DNA of 64,000 bases from Pseudarthrobacter chlorophenolicus A6 (GCF_000022025.1 NC_011886.1:372001-436000), one strand, 5' to 3'. Counted from the first letter of the stretch, positions 54,030 through 63,494 are shown. Translations and numbers: made by a program. The notes: generated by a model not told the origin, from the letters alone.

Positions 54030-55081
54030 TGAACGCAAACTCCAGCCGCCCTGCCCCGGCAGCGGCAGGGCGGCCCAGTCCTACGCTGGAGGACCTGGCG
54101 TTGGCAGCCGGGGTGTCCCGCTCCACCGCTTCCCGTGCCATCAACGGCGGGTCCAAAGTGAGCGCCCAGGCACAGGCTGCCGTTGACGCCGCAATCGTGG
54201 CGCTGGGCTACACCCCCAACCGTGCTGCCCGGAGCCTGGTCACCCGGCGCGCCGGATCCGTGGCGCTGGTGATCCCCGAACCTGACGCCAGGGTGATGAT
54301 GGACCCGTACTTCGCCGCGGTGATCATGGGCGTCAATGAAGCACTCCGCGAGACGGACCTGCAGTTGGTCCTGCTCATGTCCCGGGCCGGGGACGACTCG
54401 GCGCGGACCATCCGCTACCTGCGCGGCGGCCACGTAGACGGCGCGATCGTGGTCTCCCACCACCGCGCCGATGACTGGGTGGAGTCCCTGGGCGCCACCG
54501 GACTGCCCACCGTCTTCATCGGCAGGCCGTGGGACACGGAATCCGGGATCCCCTACGTGGACCTGGACAATTTCGAGGGCGGCCGGCTGGCGGCGCGGCA
54601 CCTGTCCGGCGCCGGGCGCAGCAAACTGGCAACCATTGCCGGACCCACTGACATGACAGCCGCCGTCGACCGCCTGCAGGGCTGGCTGCAGGGACTCCGG
54701 GAAGCGGGCCTCCAGCCCGGACCGGTCATCCACGGGGACTTCACGACGGCGGGCGGCGCCGATGCTGCGGCCCGGCTGCTGGCGGAGGCCCCCGATGTGG
54801 ACGGGATATTCGCCGCATCAGACCTTATGGCGCTCGGCGTCGTGGACACTCTTCGCCAGAAGGGGCGGCAGGTGCCGGATGAGGTGGCGGTGGTGGGCTT
54901 CGACAACCACTCCCTCCAGGCGGCAAACGGCCTGGGGCTCACCACGGTGGCCCATCCCATGGCGGACATCGCGGCCGCGGCCGGAAAGCTCCTGGTGGAC
55001 GCCATCGCGAATCCCGGGGAGCTGCCGGAACCAGTCATCTATCCTGCGGAACTGGTGGTGCGCGGAAGCTCCGCAGCGTAG
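54029..55081 (+). CDS. LacI-family repressor, CebR-like
   Basis: The ATG overlapping the GH1 stop gives 350 residues. A Pro/Ala-rich tail of about 16 residues precedes the helix-turn-helix LEDLALAAGVSRSTASRAING and hinge NRAARSLVTRRAG. The effector domain ends VAVVGFDNHSLQAANGLGLTTVAHP. CebR in Streptomyces binds the same 14-base palindromes seen three times upstream of this operon and is released by cello-oligosaccharide. The inducer here is untested. Confidence 0.9.
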   Translation: MNANSSRPAPAAAGRPSPTLEDLALAAGVSRSTASRAINGGSKVSAQAQAAVDAAIVALGYTPNRAARSLVTRRAGSVALVIPEPDARVMMDPYFAAVIMGVNEALRETDLQLVLLMSRAGDDSARTIRYLRGGHVDGAIVVSHHRADDWVESLGATGLPTVFIGRPWDTESGIPYVDLDNFEGGRLAARHLSGAGRSKLATIAGPTDMTAAVDRLQGWLQGLREAGLQPGPVIHGDFTTAGGADAAARLLAEAPDVDGIFAASDLMALGVVDTLRQKGRQVPDEVAVVGFDNHSLQAANGLGLTTVAHPMADIAAAAGKLLVDAIANPGELPEPVIYPAELVVRGSSAA

Positions 55082-55118
55082 CACGTCGGAAACGGCGGGT
55101 GGCTGCCCGGCGCCGGGC

Positions 55119-55568
55119 CTAGGCGGCCAGGCCGCCCCCTGTTTTCCGGTGTGGACGGTGCTTCGCCCGGGCAAGGCGGGAATGGGCGCCGGCAAGGACT
55201 TCGCTGCCGTCCGTCACGGTGCTGTCCGAATCCAGGTGCACGCCATGCTCAACCAGGACGCTGGACCCGATCCGCGAATGGCTGCCGATGTGGACGCGGT
55301 TGCCGATCACAGTGGCGCGGCCAATGCGGACGCCGTCGCCGATCACCGTCCGCGCGCCGATCTTGGCTTCGCGGTCAACCCAGCTGCCGTGTCCGATCCG
55401 GCAATTGGCGCCGATCACCGCGCCGTGTTCCACGTAAGTCATGGGGCCGATCCGGGCGCTCTCGGCCACAACGGCCCCGGGCGAAACGAAGCCACCGCCA
55501 TTGGCGTGCCGGACGTATCGGGTGACCTTGCCGGCGTCGTCTTCTACTGATTCAAACTTTGCGCTCAT
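55119..55568 (-). CDS. Left-handed beta-helix (hexapeptide repeat) protein
   Basis: The ATG at 55568 behind AGGGA gives 149 residues. From about residue 28 to 120 the sequence runs in hexapeptide units of the form V/I-x-x-x-A/G, such as VSPGAVVAESARIG and VIGDGVRIGRATVIGNRVHIG. This is the fold of acyltransferases and gamma-carbonic anhydrases. The zinc-binding His set of the carbonic anhydrases is not evident. The C-terminus is basic. The substrate is unknown. Confidence 0.75.
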   Translation of the reverse strand: MSAKFESVEDDAGKVTRYVRHANGGGFVSPGAVVAESARIGPMTYVEHGAVIGANCRIGHGSWVDREAKIGARTVIGDGVRIGRATVIGNRVHIGSHSRIGSSVLVEHGVHLDSDSTVTDGSEVLAGAHSRLARAKHRPHRKTGGGLAA

Positions 55569-55661
55569 CACATCCCTAACCACTGGCGGGTTTCCTACCG
55601 CACAGTAAGTTAACGGTTGACGGTCCGCAGTGATTCCCAGGGACGTGGCTGCACATGCGGC

Positions 55662-56321
55662 CTAGGAGACGAGGTTCGCGGCGGCGGTGTCCATGTGTTC
55701 GAGGATGGTTTTCCGCGCCAGCCCGGCGTCGCCGGTATCGATGGCGGCCACAATGTCCCGGTGGCGGTCAACGCTCATGTTGCTGACGCCCTTTTCCAGC
55801 CCGGCGAACATGATGGACATCCGGATGGACCCTTCGAGGGACTCCCAGGAGTGGAGGAGGGTTTCGTTGCCGGTAAGGCGGCACAGGGTCCGGTGGAACT
55901 CGAGGTCCGATTCGATCCGCTCTTCGAGGGTGCCGCCGGTCGCCGAACCCATGGCGTCAATGGCGGCGTGCAGCGACTCGGTGACGTGCTGGCGGTCCGC
56001 GAGCTCGCACAGCGTCCGGGCAGCCAGCGATTCCAGCGCGGCGCGGACGGCATAGATGTCCCGAATTTCCTTCTCGTCCAGGTGGCGTACCGAAAGGCGG
56101 CCACGCGGGCCCGCGGAGAGGAGGCCCTCCTGCTCCAGCTGCCGCAAGGCCTCCCGGAGCGTGCCCCGGCTGATCTGCAGCATCTCGGACAGTTCGGTTT
56201 CCACCAGGTGCCGGCCCGGTGCCAGTTCGCCGCTGGTGATGGCGGTCCGCAGCGCCGAGAGGGCCTGCTCGCGCAGGCTCTTCTTTTGCAGTCCCAGCAG
56301 CGGGGCTGTCAGTCCGGCCAT
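55662..56321 (-). CDS. GntR-family (FadR/FCD) regulator of the adjacent sugar genes
   Basis: The ATG at 56321 has GAGGA eight bases upstream and gives 219 residues. The GntR helix-turn-helix is LREQALSALRTAITSGELAPGRHLVETELSEMLQISRGTLREALRQLEQEG. An FCD effector domain follows with His residues in LEFHRTLCRLTGN and DRHRDIVAAI that can hold a metal. A palindrome (56347-56362) just upstream and three related sites near 59.8 kb suggest autoregulation and control of the divergent pathway genes. Confidence 0.9.
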   Translation of the reverse strand: MAGLTAPLLGLQKKSLREQALSALRTAITSGELAPGRHLVETELSEMLQISRGTLREALRQLEQEGLLSAGPRGRLSVRHLDEKEIRDIYAVRAALESLAARTLCELADRQHVTESLHAAIDAMGSATGGTLEERIESDLEFHRTLCRLTGNETLLHSWESLEGSIRMSIMFAGLEKGVSNMSVDRHRDIVAAIDTGDAGLARKTILEHMDTAAANLVS

Positions 56322-56346
56322 GGCATCCGTCCTCAGTGTCATAAGT

Positions 56347-56362
56347 CGACTGTTTACAGTCG
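56347..56362. promoter_or_regulatory. GntR operator before the regulator gene
   Basis: CGACTGTTTACAGTCG has perfect 7-base arms around two bases. The same arms recur with one change at 59847-59862. Confidence 0.7.
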
Positions 56363-56436
56363 TAGTTCGATGGTACGGCAGAAAGCACGGCACCGGCCGG
56401 GACCGGTGCCGTGCTTTCTGCCGGGTTACCGGCCTG

Positions 56437-57468
56437 CTAGCCGAGTTCGGCGAGGACCTTCGTCACGATGCGGTCCGTGGCGAGCCCGTACCGGTCGTGC
56501 AGGGTGGGGAGGGCGCCGGCGTCGAGGAACTGGTCCGGAAGGCCGATGGGAACGACGCGCTTGCCCACGCCGGCGGTGACGACGGCGGAGGCAACGGTTT
56601 CGAACAGGCCCCCCACCACGGAGTGGTTTTCCAGGGTGACGGCGAGCCTGTCCGTGTTGATCTCCTTCAGCACTGTTTCGGCGTCGAACGGCTTGATGGT
56701 GGGCGTATGCACCACGGCGACGTCCACGTTGTGGGCCGCGAGGGCCTTCGCCGCCTGCAGGGCACGCATGGTCATCAGCCCGGAGGAGATGAACACGACG
56801 TCGTTGCCGCCGCGCAGCACCTTGGCCTTGCCGAGCTCGAACGTGTAGCCGTACTCATCCAAAACGGTGGGCACGTTTCCGCGGAGCAGCCGCAGGTACG
56901 TGGGGCCCTCGGACGCTGCCAGCTGCGGCACGGCCTGCTCGATGTCGACCGAGTCGCAGGGGTCCACGATGGTCAGGTTGGGCATGCCGCGGAAGATCGC
57001 CATGTCCTCGGTGGCCTGGTGGCTGGGACCGTACCCGGTGGTCAGGCCGGGCAGGCCGCCCACGATGTTGACGTTCAGGTTCGGTTCCGCGGCGTCCAGG
57101 CAAAGGAAGTCGTAGGCGCGGCGGGCAGCGAACACCGAGTAGGTGGACGCGAACGGCACCAGACCGGTTTCGGCCAGGCCCGCGGCGGCACCGAAGAGCA
57201 GCTGCTCTGCCATGCCCATCTGGAAGAACCGCTCCGGAAAGGCCTTGGCGAAGATGTGCATGTCCGTGTACTTGCCCAGGTCCGCCGTCAGGCCCACGAT
57301 CCTGTCGTTCTCCTGCGCGGCTTTGACCAGGGCGTGCCCGAACGGCGCGGACGCGGTCTTCTGGCCGGGGTCGGCGAAGGACGCGATCATCGCCGAGGTT
57401 TTGAGCTTGGGCTTGGCGGGTGTTGCAGCCGCTGCTGCGGTATCGGGGGCCTCGGTGGTGGTGCTCAT
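56437..57468 (-). CDS. Transketolase C-terminal subunit
   Basis: The ATG at 57468 (MSTTTEAPDT) gives 343 residues. A Thr/Ala-rich tail of about 25 residues precedes the pyrimidine-binding domain (FGHALVKAAQENDRIVGLTADLGKYTDMHIFAKAFPERFFQMGMAEQ) and the C-terminal transketolase domain. The PP domain is on the neighbouring gene, so this is a split, two-gene transketolase. It overlaps that gene's stop (ATGA). Such split enzymes occur in catabolic operons, including one for apulose 4-phosphate. Confidence 0.92.
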   Translation of the reverse strand: MSTTTEAPDTAAAAATPAKPKLKTSAMIASFADPGQKTASAPFGHALVKAAQENDRIVGLTADLGKYTDMHIFAKAFPERFFQMGMAEQLLFGAAAGLAETGLVPFASTYSVFAARRAYDFLCLDAAEPNLNVNIVGGLPGLTTGYGPSHQATEDMAIFRGMPNLTIVDPCDSVDIEQAVPQLAASEGPTYLRLLRGNVPTVLDEYGYTFELGKAKVLRGGNDVVFISSGLMTMRALQAAKALAAHNVDVAVVHTPTIKPFDAETVLKEINTDRLAVTLENHSVVGGLFETVASAVVTAGVGKRVVPIGLPDQFLDAGALPTLHDRYGLATDRIVTKVLAELG

Positions 57469-58388
57469 GCTGAAGCCTTTCCTTCGTAGCCGGCGGTGAG
57501 CTGCTCGCGGCAGACCTGCCATTCGTGTTCTTCGATGCGCATGAAGTGCGCCTTTTCGCGGTCCTCCAGCAGCGGAACGCCGCGGCCCACCTTGGTGTCG
57601 CACAGGATCACGGAAGGACGTCCGATGGCGGCGGCCTGGGAGGCTGCGTTGTCGAACGCTGCGAGCAGCGCACCGACGTCGTTCCCGTCCACCCGCTGGG
57701 TGTACCAGCCGAACGATTCCCACTTCTCCGTCACCGGTTCGGTGCGGAGCACGGTGTCCGTCTTGCCGTCGGCCTGCAGGGCGTTGATGTCCACCATGGC
57801 GGTGAGGTTGCCCAGCTGGTGGTGGTGCGCACCCATGGCGGCCTCCCACGTGGAGCCCTCGTCGAGTTCACCGTCGGAGAGGAAATTGAACACCCGGGCG
57901 CCGGAGCCCTGGTACCGCAGGCCCAGGGCCATGCCAACGGCGATGGTCAGGCCGTGGCCCAGGGAACCGCCTGAGATTTCCATGCCGGGGGTGTACGTGG
58001 ACATCCCGGACATCGGCAGCCGCGAATCGTCGGAGCCGTAGGTTTCGAGCTCCGCCACCGGGACGATGCCGGCTTCGGCGAGGGCAGCGTAGTGGCCGAT
58101 CGCGTAGTGGCCGGTGGAAAGCAGGAACCGGTCGCGGGCTTCCCAGTGCGGGTCTTCGGCGCGGAAGTTCAGCTGGTCCCCGTACACGGTGGCCAGCATG
58201 TCGGCGGCCCCGAGGGCCTGGCCCACGTAGCCCTGGCCCTGGACTTCGCCCATGTTGAGGGCGTGGTGCCGGATCCGGTACGCTGCGGCGCTGATCTTGT
58301 CCACCCGTTCCGGGGTTACCGCGGCCTGCCGGGTCTGTTCCTGCAGTGTCTGCCCCTGCGGGGTCTCCTGGACGGTATCTGTAGGCAT
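57465..58388 (-). CDS. Transketolase N-terminal (thiamine diphosphate-binding) subunit
   Basis: The ATG at 58388, with GGAG upstream, gives 307 residues; the ATG at 58421 lacks a ribosome site. The ThDP/Mg motif is LSDGELDEGSTWEAAMGAHHHQLGNLTAMVDIN (SDGE in place of GDGE). GHYAIGHYAAL and GSLGHGL segments are typical. With the C-terminal subunit it moves two-carbon ketol units between sugar phosphates. Confidence 0.92.
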   Translation of the reverse strand: MPTDTVQETPQGQTLQEQTRQAAVTPERVDKISAAAYRIRHHALNMGEVQGQGYVGQALGAADMLATVYGDQLNFRAEDPHWEARDRFLLSTGHYAIGHYAALAEAGIVPVAELETYGSDDSRLPMSGMSTYTPGMEISGGSLGHGLTIAVGMALGLRYQGSGARVFNFLSDGELDEGSTWEAAMGAHHHQLGNLTAMVDINALQADGKTDTVLRTEPVTEKWESFGWYTQRVDGNDVGALLAAFDNAASQAAAIGRPSVILCDTKVGRGVPLLEDREKAHFMRIEEHEWQVCREQLTAGYEGKASA

Positions 58389-58421
58389 TTCGTGCTCCGT
58401 GGTTGTTGGGTGCGCGGTCAT

Positions 58422-59759
58422 TCAGGCGTTGACGGTGTTGGGGGTGCTTTTGGTGGCTTCCTCGGCCAGTTCGCGCTCCCGCTTGCCCCAGGTTTCCCGG
58501 GTGGCGACGGCGGCCCACAGGCCCACTGCCGCGTAGAGGCCGAACAGCATGGCCGGGCCCATCCACCCGAAGCTGACGAACAACAGGGTGGTGATGAAGG
58601 GGGTGAAGCCGGAAACCATGGCCGAGATCTGGTAGGCAAGGCTGGCGCCGGAGGCGCGGGTCTTCGCCTGGAAAAGCTCCGGGAACCAGGCACCCTGGGC
58701 GCCGGCGAGCGAGTTCTGGCAGACCGCGTAGGAGATCACGATTGTGAGGATGATGGCGATGAACAGGCCGGTGTTGACCATCAGGAACATGGGGACCGCG
58801 AAGAGCACGGCGAACGCGCAGGACCAGATGTACAGGGGGCGGCGGCCGATCTTGTCGGTCAGGCGGGCCCAGGCTGCGGTGGCGAAGATGCCAATGGCTG
58901 AAGCGATGCAGAGGGCTACCAGGGTCTCGGTCTTGTCCGCCAGCTTTTCGGTGTGCAGGTAGGAAATCATGTAGGTGATGGATACGGCGTAGCCGGCAGT
59001 CTCGGCCACACGAAGGCCGATGCCCTTGACGATGTTGCGCCAGTCGGTCTTGAGGACCTCAACGATGGGCGACTTCACGATGTCGCCGCTGTCCTTGACC
59101 TCGTCAAAGACCGGGGACTCGGGAACCTTGGAGCGGATGATCAGGCCGACAGCCACCAGCACGATGCTGGCCAGGAACGGAACGCGCCAGGCCAGCTCGC
59201 CGCCCAGGTTGACGCTGACGAGGAAGACCAGGTTGGCCAGCAGCAGGCCCACCGGGAAGCCGGCCTGGACGATGCCGGTGTACTTGCCCTTGGACTTCCA
59301 GGGTGCGTGCTCGTAGCTCATCAGGATGGCGCCGCCCCATTCAGCGCCGAAGGCCAGGCCCTGCACGATGCGGACGAATACCAGCAATGCCGGGGCCAGC
59401 AGGCCAACCTGGGCGTATGTGGGTAGCAGGCCGATCAGGAACGTGGCCACACCCATGAGGATCAGCGACGTGACCAGCACGGGCTTGCGGCCCACCTTGT
59501 CACCCAGGTGGCCGCCGATGATGCCGCCCAGGGGACGGGCGGCGAAGCCAACGCCCAGGGTGGCGAAGGCGGCAAGGGTGCCGGTGACGGGATCGCCGGT
59601 GGGGAAGAACGCGGTTCCGAAGTACAGGGCGGCGGCGGTGCCGAAACCGATGAAGTCATACGTCTCGATCACAGCGCCCACACCGGAGCCAATGGCAACG
59701 CGCCTGGCGTCCTTGGTTCCGTGGACCGGACCGCGCATGGTCAGAGCCTCTTTGCTCAT
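58422..59759 (-). CDS. MFS transporter, metabolite:H+ symporter (MHS) type
   Basis: The ATG at 59759 behind AAGGGA gives 445 residues. It has twelve hydrophobic segments, with the MHS signature RRVAIGSGVGAVIETYDFIGFGTAAALYFG and GGHLGDKVGRKPVLV after helix 2. MHS members import small acids, polyols or betaines. It heads the operon MFS-transketolase N-transketolase C and is divergent from the isomerase gene, with GntR sites between. Confidence 0.88.
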   Translation of the reverse strand: MSKEALTMRGPVHGTKDARRVAIGSGVGAVIETYDFIGFGTAAALYFGTAFFPTGDPVTGTLAAFATLGVGFAARPLGGIIGGHLGDKVGRKPVLVTSLILMGVATFLIGLLPTYAQVGLLAPALLVFVRIVQGLAFGAEWGGAILMSYEHAPWKSKGKYTGIVQAGFPVGLLLANLVFLVSVNLGGELAWRVPFLASIVLVAVGLIIRSKVPESPVFDEVKDSGDIVKSPIVEVLKTDWRNIVKGIGLRVAETAGYAVSITYMISYLHTEKLADKTETLVALCIASAIGIFATAAWARLTDKIGRRPLYIWSCAFAVLFAVPMFLMVNTGLFIAIILTIVISYAVCQNSLAGAQGAWFPELFQAKTRASGASLAYQISAMVSGFTPFITTLLFVSFGWMGPAMLFGLYAAVGLWAAVATRETWGKRERELAEEATKSTPNTVNA

Positions 59760-59803
59760 GTTGGGTTCCCTTTCGAAAAGCGGCCTCAGGAAGTCGCCGC
59801 TGT

Positions 59804-59889
59804 CGACTGTTAACAAATGATATCCCCAGTGTGACCCGCATCATGGTGACTGTCAACAGTCAACTTCACGGGTTGACTGTTGACAGTTA
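59804..59889. promoter_or_regulatory. Cluster of GntR operator sites in the divergent promoter
   Basis: TGACTGTCAACAGTCA (59847-59862) is a perfect palindrome. TGACTGTTGACAGTTA (59874-59889) has one change. CGACTGTTAACAAATG (59804-59819) keeps the left arm. The same arms occur before the GntR gene, so one regulator probably controls both directions. Confidence 0.72.
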
Positions 59890-59944
59890 ACGAAGCTAGT
59901 GTGGTCGGCATCACTACCGCTTCGTACGAACCAAGGGATCAAAG

Positions 59945-60769
59945 ATGTTCCACTCCAGCCTCGGATGCTCGTCCATCAGCTTCCGGCACCAGGACCTCGG
60001 TGCGGCGCTGCGCACCATAAAGGAGCTGGGGTTCGAGGAGATCGACCTCGGTGCCCTGCCCGGCGTTTGCGACCACGTGCCCCATGAACTGGATAAGGCC
60101 GCCGTTGCCGCAGTCTCGGCACAGGTGAACGCCTCCGGACTCCGGGTCCGTTCCGTGAACGGGGACATCGGAGACTTGAATGCAGTGCTCGACGACGATG
60201 CCCAGGCAGCGCGTCAGCGGCACCTCGACGCCCTGCTCACCCTGACCTCCAACATCGGCGCGAAGGCGCTGGTCCTGCCCTGCGGCGCCCTCACCCATGA
60301 ATCGGTGCGCAGCGAACGTGAGGACCTGGACCTCATCGCCGCCCAGCTCCTCGGTGCCGGACAACGCGCAGCCAAGTTCGGCGTCGAACTCTGGACCGAG
60401 TCCCTCCACTTCCTCCGGTTCTGCTGGAACCTGGAGCGCGCGGGACTGCTGGCGGACCGCCTGGCCGGTTCCGGCGTCGGAATCGTCATGGACTTCAGCC
60501 ACATCGTGGCGTCCGGCGAGGACATCCAGGACTACCTGGACTTCCATGCGGGACGCATCAGCCACGTGCACCTGCGGGACGCCGTGCCGGGGAACATCAA
60601 CCTCAGCATCGGCAACGGCCAGGCGGACTTCGCCGGCGGCCTGGAACGGCTCGCCGCCCAGGGCTACGCCGGCCACTTCTCGCTCGAACTCGAAACCCGG
60701 GACGTCACCAATGACGAACGCCCCGCCGCTGCCGCCAAGGCAGCAAGCTTCATCACCGACCTTCTCTAA
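59945..60769 (+). CDS. Sugar phosphate isomerase/epimerase-type TIM barrel
   Basis: The 274-residue protein has the xylose-isomerase-like AP endonuclease 2 fold: SLGCSSISFRHQDLGAALRTIKELGFEEIDLG at the start, metal-ligand strands VELWTESLHF and VGIVMDFSHIV, then ISHVHLRDAVPGNINLSIG and FSLELETRD. The Glu, Asp, His and Glu metal ligands are in place. It probably isomerises or epimerises the free or phosphorylated sugar of this pathway. The exact reaction is unknown. Confidence 0.85.
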   Translation: MFHSSLGCSSISFRHQDLGAALRTIKELGFEEIDLGALPGVCDHVPHELDKAAVAAVSAQVNASGLRVRSVNGDIGDLNAVLDDDAQAARQRHLDALLTLTSNIGAKALVLPCGALTHESVRSEREDLDLIAAQLLGAGQRAAKFGVELWTESLHFLRFCWNLERAGLLADRLAGSGVGIVMDFSHIVASGEDIQDYLDFHAGRISHVHLRDAVPGNINLSIGNGQADFAGGLERLAAQGYAGHFSLELETRDVTNDERPAAAAKAASFITDLL

Positions 60770-60784
60770 ACCCACCTACGTAGA

Positions 60785-60806
60785 TGCCGTTGGGCCCATA
60801 ACGGCA
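60785..60806 (+). other. Small hairpin in the gap before the SDR gene
   Basis: TGCCGTT (60785-60791) pairs with AACGGCA (60800-60806). The rest of the 141-base gap holds repeated GGGCCC words and the AAGGAG ribosome site of the next gene; I see no other feature. Confidence 0.4.
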
Positions 60807-60910
60807 ATTACGTGGGCCCCTGCCGGCGAGGGCCCAGACCTGAGCTTGCGAAGGTTGGGAGCCGGTAGGGAGCAATCGATGCACCAAAACAAATCCAAGG
60901 AGCACCAATC

Positions 60911-61684
60911 ATGACCACCATCCAGCGCACCGCCGTCCTCACCGGAGCAACCTCGGACCGGGGCATCGGCATCACCACCGCCCGGCGCTACGCCCGTGAG
61001 GGTTGGGCCGTCGTCATCCTGGACCTCGACGGCGAAAAGTCAGCCAAGGTCGCCGCCGAGATCGGCAACGAATTCAACGTCCCCGCGTTCGGCCACGAGA
61101 TCGACGTCGCTAACGAGGCCTCCGTGACCGCCGCCCAGGCCGCCGTCGCATCGGAGGTCGCCGCCGGCAACCTCCCTCCCGTCGGCGCACTGGCCAACAT
61201 CGCCGGCATCACCTCGCCGGTTCCGTTCCTGGAAACCACCCTCGAGCTCTGGCACAAGGTCATGGACGTCAACGCCACCGGCACCTACCTGGTGAGCAAG
61301 GCGTTCCTGCCGGACATGATCGAAAACGGCTGGGGCCGGATCGTGAACATGTCCTCCGTATCCGCCCAGCGCGGCGGCGGCGTCTTCGGCAAAGTCCCCT
61401 ACTCTGCTGCGAAGGCCGCCATCCTCGGCTTCACCAAGGCCCTGGCCCGTGAACTCGGCACCACCGGCGTCACCGTCAACGCCATCACCCCCGGCGCCGT
61501 GGACACCAACATCCGCGTGGGCAGCACCGACGAACAGGAAGCCGCCATCAACGCCGGCATCCCGCTGGGCCGCAACGCCACCACCGAGGAAGTGGCCTCC
61601 GTGATCACTTTCCTGTCCTCCGAGGATTCCGCGTACCTGACCGGGACCGTGGTGGACATCAACGGCGGAAGCCACATGCACTAA
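60911..61684 (+). CDS. SDR-family NAD(P)-dependent oxidoreductase
   Basis: The 257-residue classical SDR has the cofactor motif TGATSDRGIG near residue 11, one residue longer than usual. NIAGI replaces NNAG. The catalytic Ser-Tyr-Lys is S149, Y164, K168 (VPYSAAKAA). The Asp in VVILDLDGE suggests NAD+ preference. It likely oxidises a polyol to the ketose used by the next kinase. ATG 60911 lies behind AAGGAGCACCAATC. Confidence 0.92.
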   Translation: MTTIQRTAVLTGATSDRGIGITTARRYAREGWAVVILDLDGEKSAKVAAEIGNEFNVPAFGHEIDVANEASVTAAQAAVASEVAAGNLPPVGALANIAGITSPVPFLETTLELWHKVMDVNATGTYLVSKAFLPDMIENGWGRIVNMSSVSAQRGGGVFGKVPYSAAKAAILGFTKALARELGTTGVTVNAITPGAVDTNIRVGSTDEQEAAINAGIPLGRNATTEEVASVITFLSSEDSAYLTGTVVDINGGSHMH

Positions 61685-61730
61685 GGGCCCCGCAGCCCTT
61701 CCGGACCACTCCCACGCCAGAGAGCCCACC

Positions 61731-63494
61731 ATGACAAAGATCTTTAATGACCCCTCGGACTTCGCCGAGGAAGCCCTCGCCGGCTTCTGCGACATCCACT
61801 CCGGACTGGTCCGCCAGGTTTCCGGCGGTGCGGTCCGCCGCTACCGGCCCGCCCGGCCCAAAGTGGCTGTCCTTGCCGGCGGCGGTTCCGGCCACTACCC
61901 GGCCTTTGCCGGCCTGATCGGCACGGGATTTGCCGACGGCGCCGTGGTGGGCAACATCTTCACCTCGCCTTCCGCTCAGCAGGCCTACTCCGTGGCCAAG
62001 GCAGCCGAGTCCGGCGCCGGCGTCGTTTTCACCTACGGCAACTACGCCGGCGACGTAATGAACTTCGGGATGGCCAGCGAACGCCTGGCCGCCGAGGGCA
62101 TCGCCGTGGAGAACGTCCTGGTGACGGACGACATCGCCAGCGCCCCGCCGTCGGACATCGACAAACGCCGCGGCATCGCCGGTGACTTCACCGTCTTCAA
62201 AGTGATGGGCGCCGCCGCCGAAACGGGTGCGGACCTGGCGGAGGTGGTCCGGCTGGGCCGCAAGGCCAACAGCCTGACCCGCACCATCGGCACCGCCTTC
62301 GCCGGCTGCACCTTCCCCGGCGCGGAGTCGCCGCTGTTCTCACTGCCGGAGGGGCAGATGGGCCTGGGCCTGGGCATCCACGGCGAGCCCGGCCTGCACG
62401 ACACGGACCTGCCGTCCGCCAAGGAACTGGGGCAGGAACTGGTGGCCAGGGTGCTCGCCGAAACCCCGTCTGGCGCGGGGGAGCGGATCGCCGTCATCCT
62501 CAACGGCCTGGGCTCCACCAAGCACGAGGAACTGTTCGTTCTGTGGGCCGCCGTGGCACCGCTGCTGCGCGGCGCGGGCTACACGCTGGTGATGCCGGAA
62601 GTGGGCGAGCTGGTCACCAGCCTGGACATGGCCGGTGTTTCGCTGACCGTCACCTGGCTCGATGACGAACTTGAGGCGCTGTGGGTTGCCCCCGCTGAAA
62701 CGCCCGCCTACCGCCGCGGCACTGCGTCGGCGGAGGCCGGGGCGCTGTCCGGAGAGGAAACGTACGACGGCGGTGCCTCCGCATCGGCGTACGTCGCCAC
62801 GGACGCCTCCCGCGGCTACGCTGCCGCGTGCGTCGGGGCTCTTGCGGCCGCCCAGGCTTCGCTGCACGGGGCCGAAGAACGGCTGGGCCGGATGGACGCC
62901 ATTGCCGGCGACGGTGACCATGGGCGCGGCATGGTGCGTGGGGTAGATGCTGCGGCCGCCGCGGCAACTGCTGCCTACGGCCTCGGTGCCGGAGCGGGCG
63001 ACGTGCTCGCCGCTGCCGGTGACGCCTGGGCGGACAAGGCCGGCGGCACGTCCGGTGTGCTTTGGGGTGCGGGGCTGCGCGCCTTCGGTGAAACGGTGGG
63101 CAACACCACCGTCCCCGGAAGTTCGGAGCTCGCTGCCGGAGTGGCCGCCTTTGCGGACCGCATTGTCGAACTGGGCAAGGCCGAAATCGGCGACAAGACC
63201 ATGGTGGATGCGCTGCTGCCGTTCACCTCCTTCCTCAGCAGCCAGGTGGCGCAGGGGACGGCTCCGGAGGACGCCTGGGCCGCTGCCGCCCGGGAGGCTG
63301 CTGCCGCCGCCGAAGCCACAGCCCAGCTGCTGCCGCTGAAGGGACGGGCCCGGCCGCTGGCAGAAAAGAGCCTGGGCACCGCTGACCCCGGGGCCACCTC
63401 CCTGGCCATGGTGTTCGGCGTCATGGGGCCGCATTTCGCCGGGAACATCCCGGCAGCACAGGACAACGCTTCCCGGGAAAGCATCGGGGCATGA
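61731..63494 (+). CDS. DhaK-DhaL fusion kinase (dihydroxyacetone/erythrulose kinase type)
   Basis: This 587-residue ATP-dependent kinase fuses a DhaK domain (about 1-330; GGGSGHYPAFAG, GNYAGDVMNF, substrate-binding His H217 in GLGIHGEPG) to a DhaL domain (about 375-575; IAGDGDHGRGM with Mg-binding Asp residues). An Ala/Gly-rich linker joins them. The family phosphorylates dihydroxyacetone; actinobacterial relatives act on L-erythrulose. The adjacent RpiB-type gene, overlapping by four bases, favours a tetrulose substrate. This is inference. Confidence 0.9.
   Translation: MTKIFNDPSDFAEEALAGFCDIHSGLVRQVSGGAVRRYRPARPKVAVLAGGGSGHYPAFAGLIGTGFADGAVVGNIFTSPSAQQAYSVAKAAESGAGVVFTYGNYAGDVMNFGMASERLAAEGIAVENVLVTDDIASAPPSDIDKRRGIAGDFTVFKVMGAAAETGADLAEVVRLGRKANSLTRTIGTAFAGCTFPGAESPLFSLPEGQMGLGLGIHGEPGLHDTDLPSAKELGQELVARVLAETPSGAGERIAVILNGLGSTKHEELFVLWAAVAPLLRGAGYTLVMPEVGELVTSLDMAGVSLTVTWLDDELEALWVAPAETPAYRRGTASAEAGALSGEETYDGGASASAYVATDASRGYAAACVGALAAAQASLHGAEERLGRMDAIAGDGDHGRGMVRGVDAAAAAATAAYGLGAGAGDVLAAAGDAWADKAGGTSGVLWGAGLRAFGETVGNTTVPGSSELAAGVAAFADRIVELGKAEIGDKTMVDALLPFTSFLSSQVAQGTAPEDAWAAAAREAAAAAEATAQLLPLKGRARPLAEKSLGTADPGATSLAMVFGVMGPHFAGNIPAAQDNASRESIGA

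Noticed and set aside
56056..57489. Plus-strand open frame across the transketolase C-terminal gene
   Set aside because: Antisense shadow; conserved transketolase motifs lie on the minus strand.
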